This document shows, piece after piece, positions 37,304 to 48,300 of a stretch of DNA of 64,000 nt. The notes under the pieces were generated by a model that did no database searches, had not been told where the DNA came from, and saw nothing but the letters and a program-made list of their open reading frames with translations. The position numbers were made by a program, and so were the translations under genes. The stretch is from contig JAJRPJ010000010.1 in assembly GCA_024280835.1 (NCBI GenBank), forward strand, positions 434,001-498,000, in the 5' to 3' direction. The DNA comes from Candidatus Zixiibacteriota bacterium. Its GTDB lineage: Bacteria; Zixibacteria; MSB-5A5; GN15; JACZUZ01. The first letter of the stretch is position 1. Every line of letters begins with the position of its first letter.

Positions 37304-37333
37304 ATACTACCATCTGCCCAAAATGTGATACAA
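37304..37333 (-). promoter_or_regulatory. Possible promoter for ruvB and the minus-strand run
   Basis: Read on the minus strand, TTGTAT (37328-37333) and TAGTAT (37304-37309) are 18 bases apart, and the -10 box is about 35 bases upstream of the ruvB ATG. Confidence 0.35.
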
Positions 37334-37369
37334 CCAAGACTCATAGCTATCCTTCCCAACAACCGTAGT

Positions 37370-37387
37370 GGCGGGGCTTGCCCCGCC
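37370..37387 (+). repeat. GC-rich palindromic hairpin (REP-like)
   Basis: GGCGGGGC TT GCCCCGCC, a perfect 8-bp stem with a 2-nt loop, preceded by GTAGT. It resembles the two palindromes that follow, which have GTAGGG next to their stems. It lies in the 411-base gap between ruvB and the next protein gene. Confidence 0.75.
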
Positions 37388-37419
37388 TTCTCCAATCCCA
37401 GACAAAACTCCCGAACCTG

Positions 37420-37499
37420 TAGGGGCACAGCGCGCTGTGCCCTTCTTTTTGGAGAAAAATGTCTCGCGTGGACAAAGGCACAGCACGCTGTGCCCCTAC
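37420..37499 (+). repeat. Inverted pair of REP-like palindromes
   Basis: Copy A (37420-37442) begins GTAGG and contains the perfect 20-nt palindrome GGGCACAGCGCGCTGTGCCC. Copy B (37477-37499) is the same 23-nt word inverted, with one base changed, and ends CCTAC. The two are separated by 34 bases of A/T-rich spacer. Each copy is a hairpin, and together they form terminal inverted repeats of an 80-bp unit, as in BIME/REP or MITE elements. No coding region is inside. Confidence 0.85.
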
Positions 37500-37565
37500 G
37501 ACATCGAAAATCTTACAAAGATGCCAGATTTGCTCCAAAACATTCAGCGCTATACATTTACTCTC

Positions 37566-37659
37566 GGAAGAGGATAGGGTCTGGTGGCCCTCCCGGCCTT
37601 CAAAGCCGTGTGGGAGACGATTCTGTCGCCTCCGGTGGGTTCGATTCCCACTCCTTCCG
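37566..37659 (+). tRNA. selC: tRNA-Sec (anticodon UCA)
   Basis: The 94-nt sequence folds as a selenocysteine tRNA. The 6-bp D-stem (AGGGTC/GGCCCT) has a 4-nt loop, the anticodon loop is CTTCAAA with TCA at 37600-37602, a long variable arm (GGAGACGA/TCGCCTCC) follows, and the T-arm is GTGGG-TTCGATT-CCCAC with G as discriminator. The 3' CCA is not encoded. Oddities: the acceptor stem offers only 7 pairs, with an A-C mismatch and a G-T wobble, and the anticodon stem has one C-T mismatch. selA and selB lie 12 kb downstream on the same strand, which supports the call. Confidence 0.92.
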
Positions 37660-37693
37660 ATTTGATATAGTTAGACGATAGAAAGAGGTTCCT

Positions 37694-38587
37694 ATGAAGA
37701 ATCAGTTGCAGACGCTGTTTTCAATTCCAGATGGTGAGCGCACTTTCATGCAGGTTCTTTTTTGGTGGGAACTCCGACGAGTCGCCTTCAATGCGATACT
37801 CGCTATTACTGGGATTGTTAGTTTGACGTTATTCGCGCTCTTCGTTGATGGTTGGTTTGACTTTATTTCTCCACCATTGCTCCCAACTCTATTTTTCGTG
37901 ACAGTCTCCAATTTCTTTTATACGGGTGGTTGGCTGGCGGAGACAGTATTGCGTCTACTAAACAGGAAACGTGTGGGTAACTTTGGGCCCAGGGCATTCA
38001 AGTACGGATTGCTGTTTTCAATGTTTGTCGCCTTTGTTCCCACTTTGATTGCCGCAGGATCTGCTATCACAGGTAATCGAATGACGTCACCTTACTCTCA
38101 ATTCACAACAGTCGAGCCTAATCTAGAAGAAATACATGGGGTCTACTACCTGAATGGAGCGTCTGAACTCTCTCAAGTAAGTCAGTCTGCTGGTGAGGAA
38201 CTACGGCCACGGTTGGAGCTGTTGGCAGATGGCGCTGCTCGATTCGTAGATTTTCCGCTCGTGGTCGGTGATGAACAATCGTTCTTTCATGATGATGGGG
38301 AACTTCACGTTCCATTTGATTTCCGTGAAATGAACAATGCCTTGCTTTTGACTGGCTCCGCCAAATGGAAAATCGAACAAGGTAATTTTAACAATGAAGT
38401 ATGGAGCATAAGGTTCAAGCAGTTAGATTTCGATATGGATGAGAATGAGCGTGCATGGACAAAACCGATCCCAGGTTTTTCATTGTTTCTACAGAGTAAT
38501 GAACCACCATATCGACTATACTTTATTATGGGTGACCCAGATTCAATGATTGGTATGAAGTTTGAACGCGAACTCGACCCGCGTTGA
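37694..38587 (+). CDS. Membrane protein of unknown function
   Basis: 297 residues, not recognised. AAAGAGG lies before the ATG. At least three hydrophobic helices occur in the first 125 residues (AILAITGIVSLTLFALFV; PLLPTLFFVTVSNFFYTGGW; LLFSMFVAFVPTLIAAGSAI). The C-terminal 165 residues are soluble, beta-rich and acidic, ending in a segment PPYRLYFIMGDPDSMIG. It stands alone between the tRNA-Sec gene and recG, next to repeat elements, and its codon use looks less like its neighbours (more T-ending codons). It may be a strain-specific insertion. Confidence 0.7.
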   Translation: MKNQLQTLFSIPDGERTFMQVLFWWELRRVAFNAILAITGIVSLTLFALFVDGWFDFISPPLLPTLFFVTVSNFFYTGGWLAETVLRLLNRKRVGNFGPRAFKYGLLFSMFVAFVPTLIAAGSAITGNRMTSPYSQFTTVEPNLEEIHGVYYLNGASELSQVSQSAGEELRPRLELLADGAARFVDFPLVVGDEQSFFHDDGELHVPFDFREMNNALLLTGSAKWKIEQGNFNNEVWSIRFKQLDFDMDENERAWTKPIPGFSLFLQSNEPPYRLYFIMGDPDSMIGMKFERELDPR

Positions 38588-38621
38588 CATCTATCACCAC
38601 CAGCGGTAATTTACTCTCACC

Positions 38622-40718
38622 ATGCAACTATCCCTAGACTCACCAGTCCAATTCGTCAAAGGCATTGGCCCGCGTAAGGGGGCGGTTTTGCAATCGAATG
38701 GCATTGAGACTGTCTTGGAGTTGCTTAACTACTATCCACGCGGCTACCTAGACCGTTCCAATACAATTCCAATCGGACAAGTTTCCAAAGATGTAGCTGT
38801 CACTGTTCTCGGTCGTGTGTTGGCGCAGGGAACCATGTATGGCGGCCGAAACAAACGCTTCGAAATAATTATCGGCGATGAGACAGGTCACATCTCACTA
38901 CTTTGGTTCGCAGGCCACAAATATCTGCAAAACCGTTTCAAAAAAGGCGACCTGCTCGCGGCGACGGGTGTCGTCGGTTTCTACAATGGCTACCAATTAG
39001 CCCATCCCGAAATCGAACCACTCGAAGACGAACACGCCGAGGGCGTACATACTGGCCGCATAGTGCCGCTCTATCCATCGAATTCCGAGCTCACCAAAGT
39101 CGGCATGCAAAGCCGCGGTTTCCGCAAAGCTATCAAATACGCGCTAGATAATTGCGCCGAAGAAATCGACGACCATCTACCAACAGCCAAACGCGAAGAG
39201 CTAAACCTGCCCGACCTAACCACCACAATTCGCCAAATACATTTTCCCGACAATGACGAAAGCCGTGAGTCTGCGCGCCGCAGATTGTCATTCGAGGAAC
39301 TCGCAGAGTTACAGTTTTTGATAATGCGTCACAAATCGCATATCAAAGAAATCAAGAAGACCCAACCATTGGCCAAACACGGCAAGATGGTCAAACAATT
39401 CGCTGAGTCATTGCCATTCCAGCTAACCTCTGGCCAACGCGAAGCTCTAAAAATTATTTACAGCGATATGGCGGGCGACACCCCTATGAATCGCCTTCTC
39501 CAAGGCGATGTCGGTTGCGGAAAAACAGTTGTCGCGATGGCGGGCGCGGTCTATGCCGCCGAAAATAAACGCCAATGCGCTTTCATGGCCCCCACAGAAT
39601 TGCTAGCCGAACAGCATTACGCGAACTGGAGCAAAACGCTCGCAGAAATCGGTATCACTAGCGTTCTGCTAACTGGCTCACTAAAAACCGCCCAAAGAAA
39701 CTTAATCGGCGCCCGAATCGCCGCTGGTGATGTTCAAATTGTCTTTGGCACTCATGCGCTTTTCTCGGCGAGCGTCCAGTTCAAACGCCTAGGGCTAGTG
39801 GTAATCGACGAACAACATCGTTTTGGTGTTGCCCAACGAGCGCAACTAATCGCCAAAGGCGACTCACCCGATGTCCTAGTGATGAGCGCAACTCCAATTC
39901 CCCGAACGTTGGCTTTAACTCTCTATGGAGACTTGGATTTCGCCACTATCGTCGGCCTGCCACCAGGCCGCAAACCAGTCAAAACTGTCTGGCGCACTGC
40001 CGCTGACAGAGCCAAAATCCACAAATTCATCGCCGAACGGGTAGCCAACTCCGAACAAGTTTTTATCATCTATCCGCTGGTACAAAAATCTGAAAACATA
40101 GATTTACTCGCGGCAGAAGAGGCCCATCGCGAATTGAGCGAAAAAGTCTTCCCAAAGCTAAGAGTCGGCCTAGTACACGGCCAAATGAAAGTCAAACAAC
40201 AAGAGAAGGCCATCTCAGAGTTCCGCGCCGCCAAAACAGATATTCTAGTGGCAACCACAGTTGTCGAAGTCGGGGTGGACATTCCCCGAGCGACAGTCAT
40301 GGTCGTCGAGCATGGCGAACGTTTCGGCCTCGCACAATTACATCAACTCCGTGGCCGAATCGGCCGAGGCGACAAAGCTGGCTATTGTGTGGCTATCGCC
40401 ACCCCGCCAATCTCACCTCTAGTGCGTAAACGACTAAACTACTTCGTTGCCAATAGCGACGGATTCGAATTGGCCGAGGCCGATTTGAAATTGCGCGGCC
40501 CAGGGGAGATGTTCGGTACAAAGCAAAGTGGCTCGCTGAATTTCCGCATGGTCAATCTCAGCGCCGATCAAGACTTGCTTGAGGCCACCCGCTCTCTAAT
40601 GGAATCCCTATTAGCCTCTAAAAAGGAGCAAGTTTCTATTGACCACACCGCTTCCAATTTGGTACAATACTACGAACGCCGCTCGGCTCTCCGCGAGAAA
40701 ATAGCGCAGGTGGCCTAG
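38622..40718 (+). CDS. recG: ATP-dependent DNA helicase RecG
   Basis: 698 residues, full length. An N-terminal wedge/OB domain (VQFVKGIGPRKGAVLQSNGI onward) is followed by helicase motifs: GDVGCGKTVVAMAGAVYA (motif I), DEQHRFGVAQR (motif II), MSATPIPRTLALTLYGDLD (motif III) and QLRGRIGRGDKAGYC (motif VI). It remodels stalled replication forks and branched DNA. The gene is separated from the upstream unknown gene by 34 bases. Confidence 0.97.
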   Translation: MQLSLDSPVQFVKGIGPRKGAVLQSNGIETVLELLNYYPRGYLDRSNTIPIGQVSKDVAVTVLGRVLAQGTMYGGRNKRFEIIIGDETGHISLLWFAGHKYLQNRFKKGDLLAATGVVGFYNGYQLAHPEIEPLEDEHAEGVHTGRIVPLYPSNSELTKVGMQSRGFRKAIKYALDNCAEEIDDHLPTAKREELNLPDLTTTIRQIHFPDNDESRESARRRLSFEELAELQFLIMRHKSHIKEIKKTQPLAKHGKMVKQFAESLPFQLTSGQREALKIIYSDMAGDTPMNRLLQGDVGCGKTVVAMAGAVYAAENKRQCAFMAPTELLAEQHYANWSKTLAEIGITSVLLTGSLKTAQRNLIGARIAAGDVQIVFGTHALFSASVQFKRLGLVVIDEQHRFGVAQRAQLIAKGDSPDVLVMSATPIPRTLALTLYGDLDFATIVGLPPGRKPVKTVWRTAADRAKIHKFIAERVANSEQVFIIYPLVQKSENIDLLAAEEAHRELSEKVFPKLRVGLVHGQMKVKQQEKAISEFRAAKTDILVATTVVEVGVDIPRATVMVVEHGERFGLAQLHQLRGRIGRGDKAGYCVAIATPPISPLVRKRLNYFVANSDGFELAEADLKLRGPGEMFGTKQSGSLNFRMVNLSADQDLLEATRSLMESLLASKKEQVSIDHTASNLVQYYERRSALREKIAQVA

Positions 40719-40772
40719 GGTGTTTTTGAGTGGTGTTTTTAGAAATAACTACGTAGAAAAAAAGGATTAAAG

Positions 40773-41201
40773 ATGATGACTGATACCGAACACAATGCCC
40801 AACAGGATGCCGAACAAGCCGAGGACCAGTTCCCAGACGGCGCCGAAAGTCATGCCGAAACATTCAATGCGCTCAGCGAAGAAGAGCGTCATAGTCACTT
40901 GTTGCTTCAGCTAGTTACCTCAATGCACATGGGCGCGATGTACCAATTAGGAAAAGTCGCCTCACCGATCACAGGCAAAGTCGAGCGCGATCTAAAACAA
41001 GCGCAGTATACAATTGATCTAATTGCTATGCTTTCCGCTCGCACCAAAGGCAATCTCACTACCGATGAAGATACGTTCATAACTCGCACTCTATCTGAGC
41101 TGCGCATGAACTTCCTCGATGAGGCCTCTAAACCGGAATCGCAAGAGCCAGATACTACTCCTGTAGAAGATGCCAGTCCAGACAACAATAGCGCTGAATA
41201 A
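40773..41201 (+). CDS. DUF1844 protein
   Basis: 142 residues. The central 85 residues match the DUF1844 pattern: SHLLLQLVTSMHMGAMYQLG, then LKQAQYTIDLIAMLSARTKG and an end EDTFITRTLSELRMNFLDE. Both termini are acidic and disordered. Members are small soluble helical proteins of unknown function in many bacterial phyla. It sits 20 bases before murB. Confidence 0.85.
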   Translation: MMTDTEHNAQQDAEQAEDQFPDGAESHAETFNALSEEERHSHLLLQLVTSMHMGAMYQLGKVASPITGKVERDLKQAQYTIDLIAMLSARTKGNLTTDEDTFITRTLSELRMNFLDEASKPESQEPDTTPVEDASPDNNSAE

Positions 41202-41221
41202 TATCGTCCGAATTATCAAAC

Positions 41222-42166
41222 GTGGGTATAAATTACATCGACAAAACGGGCGCCTACAAGCGCCTGAAAGACGCGTTTCCTGACCTTATCGAAGAGCAAG
41301 TTTCACTTGCGCAATACTCAAGTTTCGGAGTCGGAGGACCTGCGGACTTATTCGCGCGAGTAAGGACTGTCGATCAATTATCCTCACTACTCAAGACTGT
41401 CAGCGAACTGGAAATCCCCTTCGCCGTGATTGGCTTGGGCACAAATCTGCTGGTCGCCGACAAGGGCTATCGAGGTTTGGTGATTCAAAATATTATCAAG
41501 GGCTTAGAGGTCTCGGGCTCTCAAATAACAATCGCCTCTGGTGAGGACTATATGACTCTGGTCAATGCCGCGACCGAAGCGGGCTTAACTGGCATGGAGT
41601 TTGCTGCAGGAATATGGGGCGCCGTTGGTGGGGCAGTGGTCGGCAATGCAGGCGCTTATGGATCGGAGATTTGCGATGTTATGGTCAAAGCCGAAATAGC
41701 AAATCGTCAGGGTGTCATCAGAACTGAAAAAACAGCGTATTTTGAGTTCGCTTATCGAAGCTCAATCCTGAAAAAGACCAAAGAAATATTGGTCTCCGCC
41801 ACAGTCAAACTTAAGTCTGGCAATAAAGTATCGATTGCAGCCAGAGTGAAAGAGATTCTCCAAATCCGTTCAGAAAAGCACCCACGCATCCCAAACTCGG
41901 CTGGTTCATTCTTCAAGAACATTCTCGACTCAACCCAACCCTACGGTAAGTTGCCTGCTGGCAAGCTGTTAGACGAGGTGGGCGCAAAAGAGTTGAGCTA
42001 CGGTGGAGCCAGAGTATACGAGAAACACGCCAATATATTGATCAATTCTGGTACAGCCACAGCGCAAGATATTCGGAAATTGGCCGATATTTTGAAGGAG
42101 CGCACGCTCGAAAAACATGGTATAACTCTCGAAGAAGAAGTTGTGTCGCTCGGAGATTTTGAGTAA
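41222..42166 (+). CDS. murB: UDP-N-acetylenolpyruvoylglucosamine reductase
   Basis: 314 residues; the start is GTG 41222. Flavoprotein motifs: YSSFGVGGPADLFARV near residue 31, GLGTNLLVADKGYRGLVI near residue 75, FAAGIWGAVGGAVVGNAGAYG near residue 125, and the catalytic Ser in NSAGSFFKN near residue 233. It reduces the enolpyruvyl sugar nucleotide to UDP-MurNAc in peptidoglycan synthesis. The 179 bases between murB and sprA hold no gene; an imperfect inverted repeat follows the stop codon. Confidence 0.95.
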   Translation: MGINYIDKTGAYKRLKDAFPDLIEEQVSLAQYSSFGVGGPADLFARVRTVDQLSSLLKTVSELEIPFAVIGLGTNLLVADKGYRGLVIQNIIKGLEVSGSQITIASGEDYMTLVNAATEAGLTGMEFAAGIWGAVGGAVVGNAGAYGSEICDVMVKAEIANRQGVIRTEKTAYFEFAYRSSILKKTKEILVSATVKLKSGNKVSIAARVKEILQIRSEKHPRIPNSAGSFFKNILDSTQPYGKLPAGKLLDEVGAKELSYGGARVYEKHANILINSGTATAQDIRKLADILKERTLEKHGITLEEEVVSLGDFE

Positions 42167-42345
42167 CTTAGTTGTTATGGGGGAATGACTTGAATGGCAT
42201 TCTCACATTAAACCCAATAACATGCACCAATGCGAATCCTGTAATATTACCCGCAAGTCAAAGAGGATAACTTATCGCCCATTTCTAACAACCGAATGAC
42301 AACTTCCTCAAAACGTTCAGGGCGGAAGTTACGCGTACCAAAACA

Positions 42346-45300
42346 TTGCAAAGTTCTTTCTTGAAGCGAATTCCGCTCGCGGTTTTTGCGCTTCTATTGT
42401 TGTCTCTACCGTCTCGTGTGGCTCACTCCTCCGAAGCGGGCGTCTATCCGTCATTCAATTATCGACTGACACTCTTGACCCGCGCTCCCGAGTCTGAGCC
42501 TGAAGTAACACTGTCAATTTCTCGTGCCCACACTGTAGTACCTTCGCTACGTCGCTCTCGGCCCAAACGTGCAAGATTACTCGGCGCCAGTTGGCAGAAC
42601 AAGACCATAACAGTTGGCCAATCCTACTATAAGACTCAAAGCTATGTACCCTCTACTTTCGATGGCTATGACTTCTTAGATTGGCGTCGCAAATTAGAAA
42701 TCAAACAACGACTCCGCTCTGGCGCCTTTGAGCAAATTCGCGCCAGTCAAAAATCGGGACGCGGCGGTCTGCGTGTTTCGATTCCCATCAAATCAAAAGC
42801 CCTTGAATCGCTCTTTGGCGAAGGCGGCGCTGGTTTACAAGTCTCTGGATCACGTCGAATCTCATTTGCCGGAACGTCAAATTGGAATGATGGTGTCTCT
42901 TCGTCGGGACGCTCCCAAAGTCGCTTTCCAACTCTGCGCATGGATCAATCATTTCAATTCGACATTGTCGGAACCATTGGCAGCAAAATTTTCGTCAAAG
43001 TTAATCAAGACTCGCGCGTAAACATTCCGCTCGCCAACCGATTGGAAATCCGTTTCAATGGTGGGAAAGATGATGTCATTCAAAAGATCGAGGCGGGCAA
43101 CACAACTCTATCCTTACCCGGAGCTTCTCTCTTGCGTTACTCTTCAAGTGTCCGAGGCCTCTTTGGTATCAAGACCGAAGCGCAGCTTGGTCCTTTCAAG
43201 TTCGTCGGAATCGCGTCCCAAGAAAAAGCCAACACCGAGCGGGCCTCAATCGTTTCTGGCTCCAGCGCTCGCGGCGACACATTACGTGATTACAACTACT
43301 TGCGTTACAAAATGTTTGACCTCGGATTTGAGGAACTCTATGAGAGTCCCGATGACTCGATCATTGATTTTGAGGTCTATAGAAGTAAGGTCGGCAGGCC
43401 AGAACAGCCAGTTTTTGATAGCGCTGTGATGCTTTTGGATCCTCGCTTAGATAACAATGGTGTGATTGTCGATGGCTCAGAAAGCAACAACGATGGAGCC
43501 TCAGAAGCCGTCGAGGCTATCTCCAAAGAAAACTACACAGTTTTCAGCCGTCAGAGGACTTTGCTCTTCGAGAGAAGAGTTCCAACCGCAACTGAGAATG
43601 TCGGTATCTGGCTCAAGCTTCGCCGAGCCAATCCCAGCGACCCACGCGGCCCCACTTACGAAATTGGAAACATCGACAGTGTCACTGTTCGCTTACTTTT
43701 CATCAAGAAGAACCGATCTGATACGTCATCTCTAATCGACACTTATGAACATCGCAACATCTATTCTTTGCCAAACAGCCTAGGTATCGATTGGGACAAC
43801 CCAGACATTAACGCCATAGACATGAAAGTCTATCAAGGCAACGACAAAGATGAAAACGCCACGACAAGTTTATCAAACCAAGGTGGTGTTGAATACATTC
43901 AGATCGTAGGACTGGATCAAATCGGCTCGTCACAAGCAGTACCTGACGGTAAAGCGGATTTCACCAGCAGCTTGTTCGATTTCCAACGCCGAATATTCAT
44001 TCTACCTAATAGAGAGCCTTTCAACACAGCCGCCACTTTTGGCTCTCCAGATACACTCAACATAAGAGTACCTGGTATTTACAATGTCGAGCGTAGCCGT
44101 CAGGATTGGCAAGACGACTCGAAGTACTTCTTTGTCTTTGAGTCATTCATACGCACTAATACAATCCAACTTTCTGGAGCCAATATTGTCGAAGGCGCTG
44201 AGGTCGTCAGCATCGGTTCGCAAACTCTAGTTCGCGGAACTGACTACAATGTCGTCGGTAACTCCATTCAGCTAACCTCCGACAGAGCCACTGACCCTGC
44301 CGCGGAAGTGACTGTGGATTACGAGGTCGCGCCCCTATTCACTGTTGAAAAGAAAACTTTGCTTGGAACGCGAATAGAATATCAGGGTTCAAAAACCTTT
44401 GAATTTGGCGTAACCGCTCTCTTCAAATCTGATAAGGCCACCACCAGAAAGCCAAAAGTCGGTCAAGAGACATCCAAAATGACCGCTTGGGATGTGAACC
44501 TCTCAAAGAAGTTCAATACCAATTGGATGACAGGTCTCTTTGGAGCTTTGCCACTATTGAGTATCAAGGGCAACTCCGGTATTTCGCTGCAGGGTGAAAT
44601 AGCTCGCTCGAATCCAAATCCAAATGTCGACGGCGAAGCGTTTATCGATGACTTTGAAGGGTCCAGACAAGAAGTCGGACTTGGAACATCACGTCGTCGT
44701 TGGTTAGTTGCCTCTAAGCCAATTCAAATCGATCCGCTAAAAACCACTAAGGCAAATATCTATTGGTACAATCCCCGCAATGGTGTCGCTACTCGTGAAG
44801 TCTTGAACCAAGAAGTTACAACATCAACGTCAACGATTTTTCCACTGAATATCGTTTACATGCCAACGACATTAAGAATCGACACCCTAATTGTTGATAG
44901 TGTAATAGATTCTAGCGTTACGCCGCCAACACTTACTGTCACAGAAACTCCATACCATTCGGCGACAGTCACCGAGAGAGCCAATGTCAACAAGTTCAAG
45001 ATGACAGCGGTGGATACTATTCCAGCTCTGGCAAACTGGTCAGGAATCACTAACAGTCTCCAGCGCTCAGCTTGGAACCAAACCAATGCCGAACTACTCG
45101 AAATTCGCATGCGCATTCGCCGAAATCCATTTCAACCGACAGGATTCATTCACTTCGATTTTGGCGAAGTCTCTGAAGATGTCATAACCAACCGCCGCAA
45201 TGATCAAGAAGGTGACGACAACGTCTATAATCCTGACGAATCCGATGATGTCGGTATTGATCGCCGTGATGATGCCGCTGAAAAACTATGGTATGCCGAT

Positions 45301-48300
45301 ATTCTCAGTTTCTTACCAGATGCTAATGATCCGCAAGGAGATAACTTTCCGTATGGCATTGGTGACAATCTAGAGACACCAGATTTGGTTGGTTTCAATG
45401 GCAATGTCATAGATGATCTCAACAATTCTGATCTTCAGAGGTTGAAGAAGATCAATGGCACCGAAGTAAATTTCTTTGATCCGATTTTTACCTCAGTTGA
45501 CGCTGAAATCGATCTCCTACAATCTGGAGCTATCAATCTGAGTAATAACTACTTTAGTTTCAAAGCCAGTCTAGATACAGGTTCATTGGGTAACAACTTC
45601 TTCGTCAAAGGCTCAGAGTCCTTTCTTGATGGTGATACAACCCTGCCAACTGGTTGGATAACCCTGCGTATACCTGTGCAGGACTTGAGTGTCGTTGATA
45701 CTGTCATTGGTAACCCAAGTTGGACAGACATCAATCAGGTTCGTATTTGGATGGACTCACTGACTGATACAATCATGATTGAAATCGCATCCATCGAATT
45801 AGTCAGCTCAAACTGGCGGGACACACTATTGGTGCTGCCAGACTCAGCCAGATTGAAATTTGACTCAACTGCCATTCTTCCAACAACAGGTCGCTCCAAA
45901 TTCAATCTCTCGGTCATTAATACCTCAGAAGACTTTATCTACGAGGCGCCGCCAGGGGTCACTGGTAATGTCGATCAGATCAACCAGATTACCGAACCAG
46001 AACAATCGCTGAGAATGGCTTATGAAAATTTCATCTTTGGTGACACTGGCAAAATCACAAAGCCGCAAACCGTGGTCAACTACATGGGCTACCGTGAACT
46101 AAGAATGTTCACACATGGTGATGCAAGTATCGGCGCAACTCACCAAGTAAATTACTATTTCAGATTGGGAACAGATTCACTCAATTACTACGAGTTTAGA
46201 ATAGGTCTAGAGCCGGGCTGGAGTATCAACAATGAAGTTGTGATGGATTTCAACGAATTAACAGCTTTGAAAGATCGCGGCCTCAAAGACAACCTCATAG
46301 ATAGCGCCACAGGACTTCTAAATACAGGCGACTTGGATCCGCGTTACCGAGTTGTCGGCCTCCCAACGCTGCGCTCCATACGCTATATGTCATCAGGTTT
46401 GACTAACGCGGACCCTACCGATGTTAATGTGGGTATCACAGGTGAAGTCTGGGTCGATGAACTGCGCCTAACTAATGTGAGGCGCGATGTAGGAACCGCA
46501 TTGCGTTTTTCTGCCAGTGGCAATATCGGTGATTTTGTCACGTCTTATGGAGTCAGCGCATCCTTCACGGATGCTTTCTATCGTGACATCGCTCGCGGAA
46601 CTCGACGTGGCAATGGTGTTTCGCTTGGTAGTGGTAGCTCCGATTTCCGCTATTCGTTAAATGCGAATTTTCAACTGTCAAAGTTCTTGCCACCGAGTAT
46701 GAAAGCTAACATTCCCATTCGAGTGACATATTCAAAATCTGTACGTACTCCTCTTCTGGTAACAGCTGGCAATAGTGATATTGTCTTGCCACAAGAGAGG
46801 CGAATCGAAGAACGCACAATCAGTGAAACCAGAGGTTTCTCAGTTCGGGAAAGTTTCAATAAAAACACCAAGAACCTATTGTACACTGTTCTCCTGAATC
46901 GCATTAGCACCAGTTTCGATTACAATCGTTCTGAGAGCACTTCGCCGACAATTCCCAAAAGTCTAACTGAACGCTATGGAGCAAGTTTCTCTTATGATGT
47001 CCAGCGCTTTCCGACCATACCGCCGATTCCTGTATTTTTCATGTTCTCGAAGGTTCCGCTAGTGAAACGTCTCTCGGAAACCCGTCTAAGCTTGACGCCG
47101 ACAAACTTTAAATTGCGCAGTAATTTCGCCCGAAATCTAACAGTCCGCACTCAAAATCTTGAAGGCGCTATTACATCAAGCCATACACGCACATTAAACA
47201 CCGATGTTCAAACTGGCGCCCGTTGGCTGACTAATCTGACGTCAAGATTTTCCCTCAACCTGCGTAGTGATTTACGTAATCCTGATTGGATCAACCTGTC
47301 ACCCAAAGATTTCCGAATTGGAAAAATCACCCGACTGCAACAAAGTTTCAATCACGAATTCTCACCTATATTATTTCCATTCTTGACGCACAAGTTCTCT
47401 TTCAACAGTTCCTATGCCGAAAATCTTCAACAGGCCTCGCTATCTCGTGATTTCCTAGTGGCCAACCCTAACGATAGCTTACTTGAGCCATATGATGTCT
47501 CTCAAAATCTGCGCTTCTCAGTTAGTGGTACATTCGACTTAAAGAAATTTTTTGGTGAGCCAGGGAGAGTGCGCTCATCCAACGCAGCTAGTGATAGCCG
47601 TCGACGTAATGCCGAAAATGCGCGTAAGCTCCGCGAAGAGCGTCGTCGACGCGAAATGGGTGATACCCTGAATGTTGATAGCCTCAATCAAGACTCTAAA
47701 GTTGAAGAGAAAAAGAAAGATAATACCCCAAGTGGTCCGTGGATTGGCGCTAAAGTTTCAAACTTTACTCGAGGGAGCCTCAGGAAACTTACTGGTTTCA
47801 TCGATCCAGTTACAGCCAGCCTAGATAGAAGCCAGACTCTACAACGAAACGGTCTTCGTTTCCGTCCAAGCCCTAAATTCAGATTTGGTTTTACTGACGT
47901 ACTTGACGGTCCAATTGTCGGAGTGACCCGACAAACTAAGAATTTCTCGGAATCCACTGGCTGGCGACTTGGGTCTGGAGCGCGATTCTTCAGAGGTGGA
48001 ATCACAACCCGAATTGATATCTCCGAGTCTCGGGCAACAACCCATCCGTCAACTGGATCAGGTAGTGTCTCGATAGATAGAAGTTGGCCGCGGTTAACTA
48101 TAACTATTCGGGAGTTCCGTAGCTTTAACAATGTCTGGGGACTCCGTTTTCTACAAGGTCAATTGAATGCTCTCATTAGAAGATTCGGTCCGCAAACTTC
48201 CTACGCCAGACGGACAACGGAGCGAATAGATCTCTCGACTGGTTTTACCACATCACGCACCACGGCAATTGATCGTGGCCCACTTATCGGAGTGACTATC

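Noticed and set aside
37046-37681. 211-residue open frame across ruvB and the repeats
   Set aside because: It runs antisense to ruvB, through the palindromes and through the tRNA-Sec gene; its Ala-Arg-Cys-Ala-type repeats come from the palindromes.
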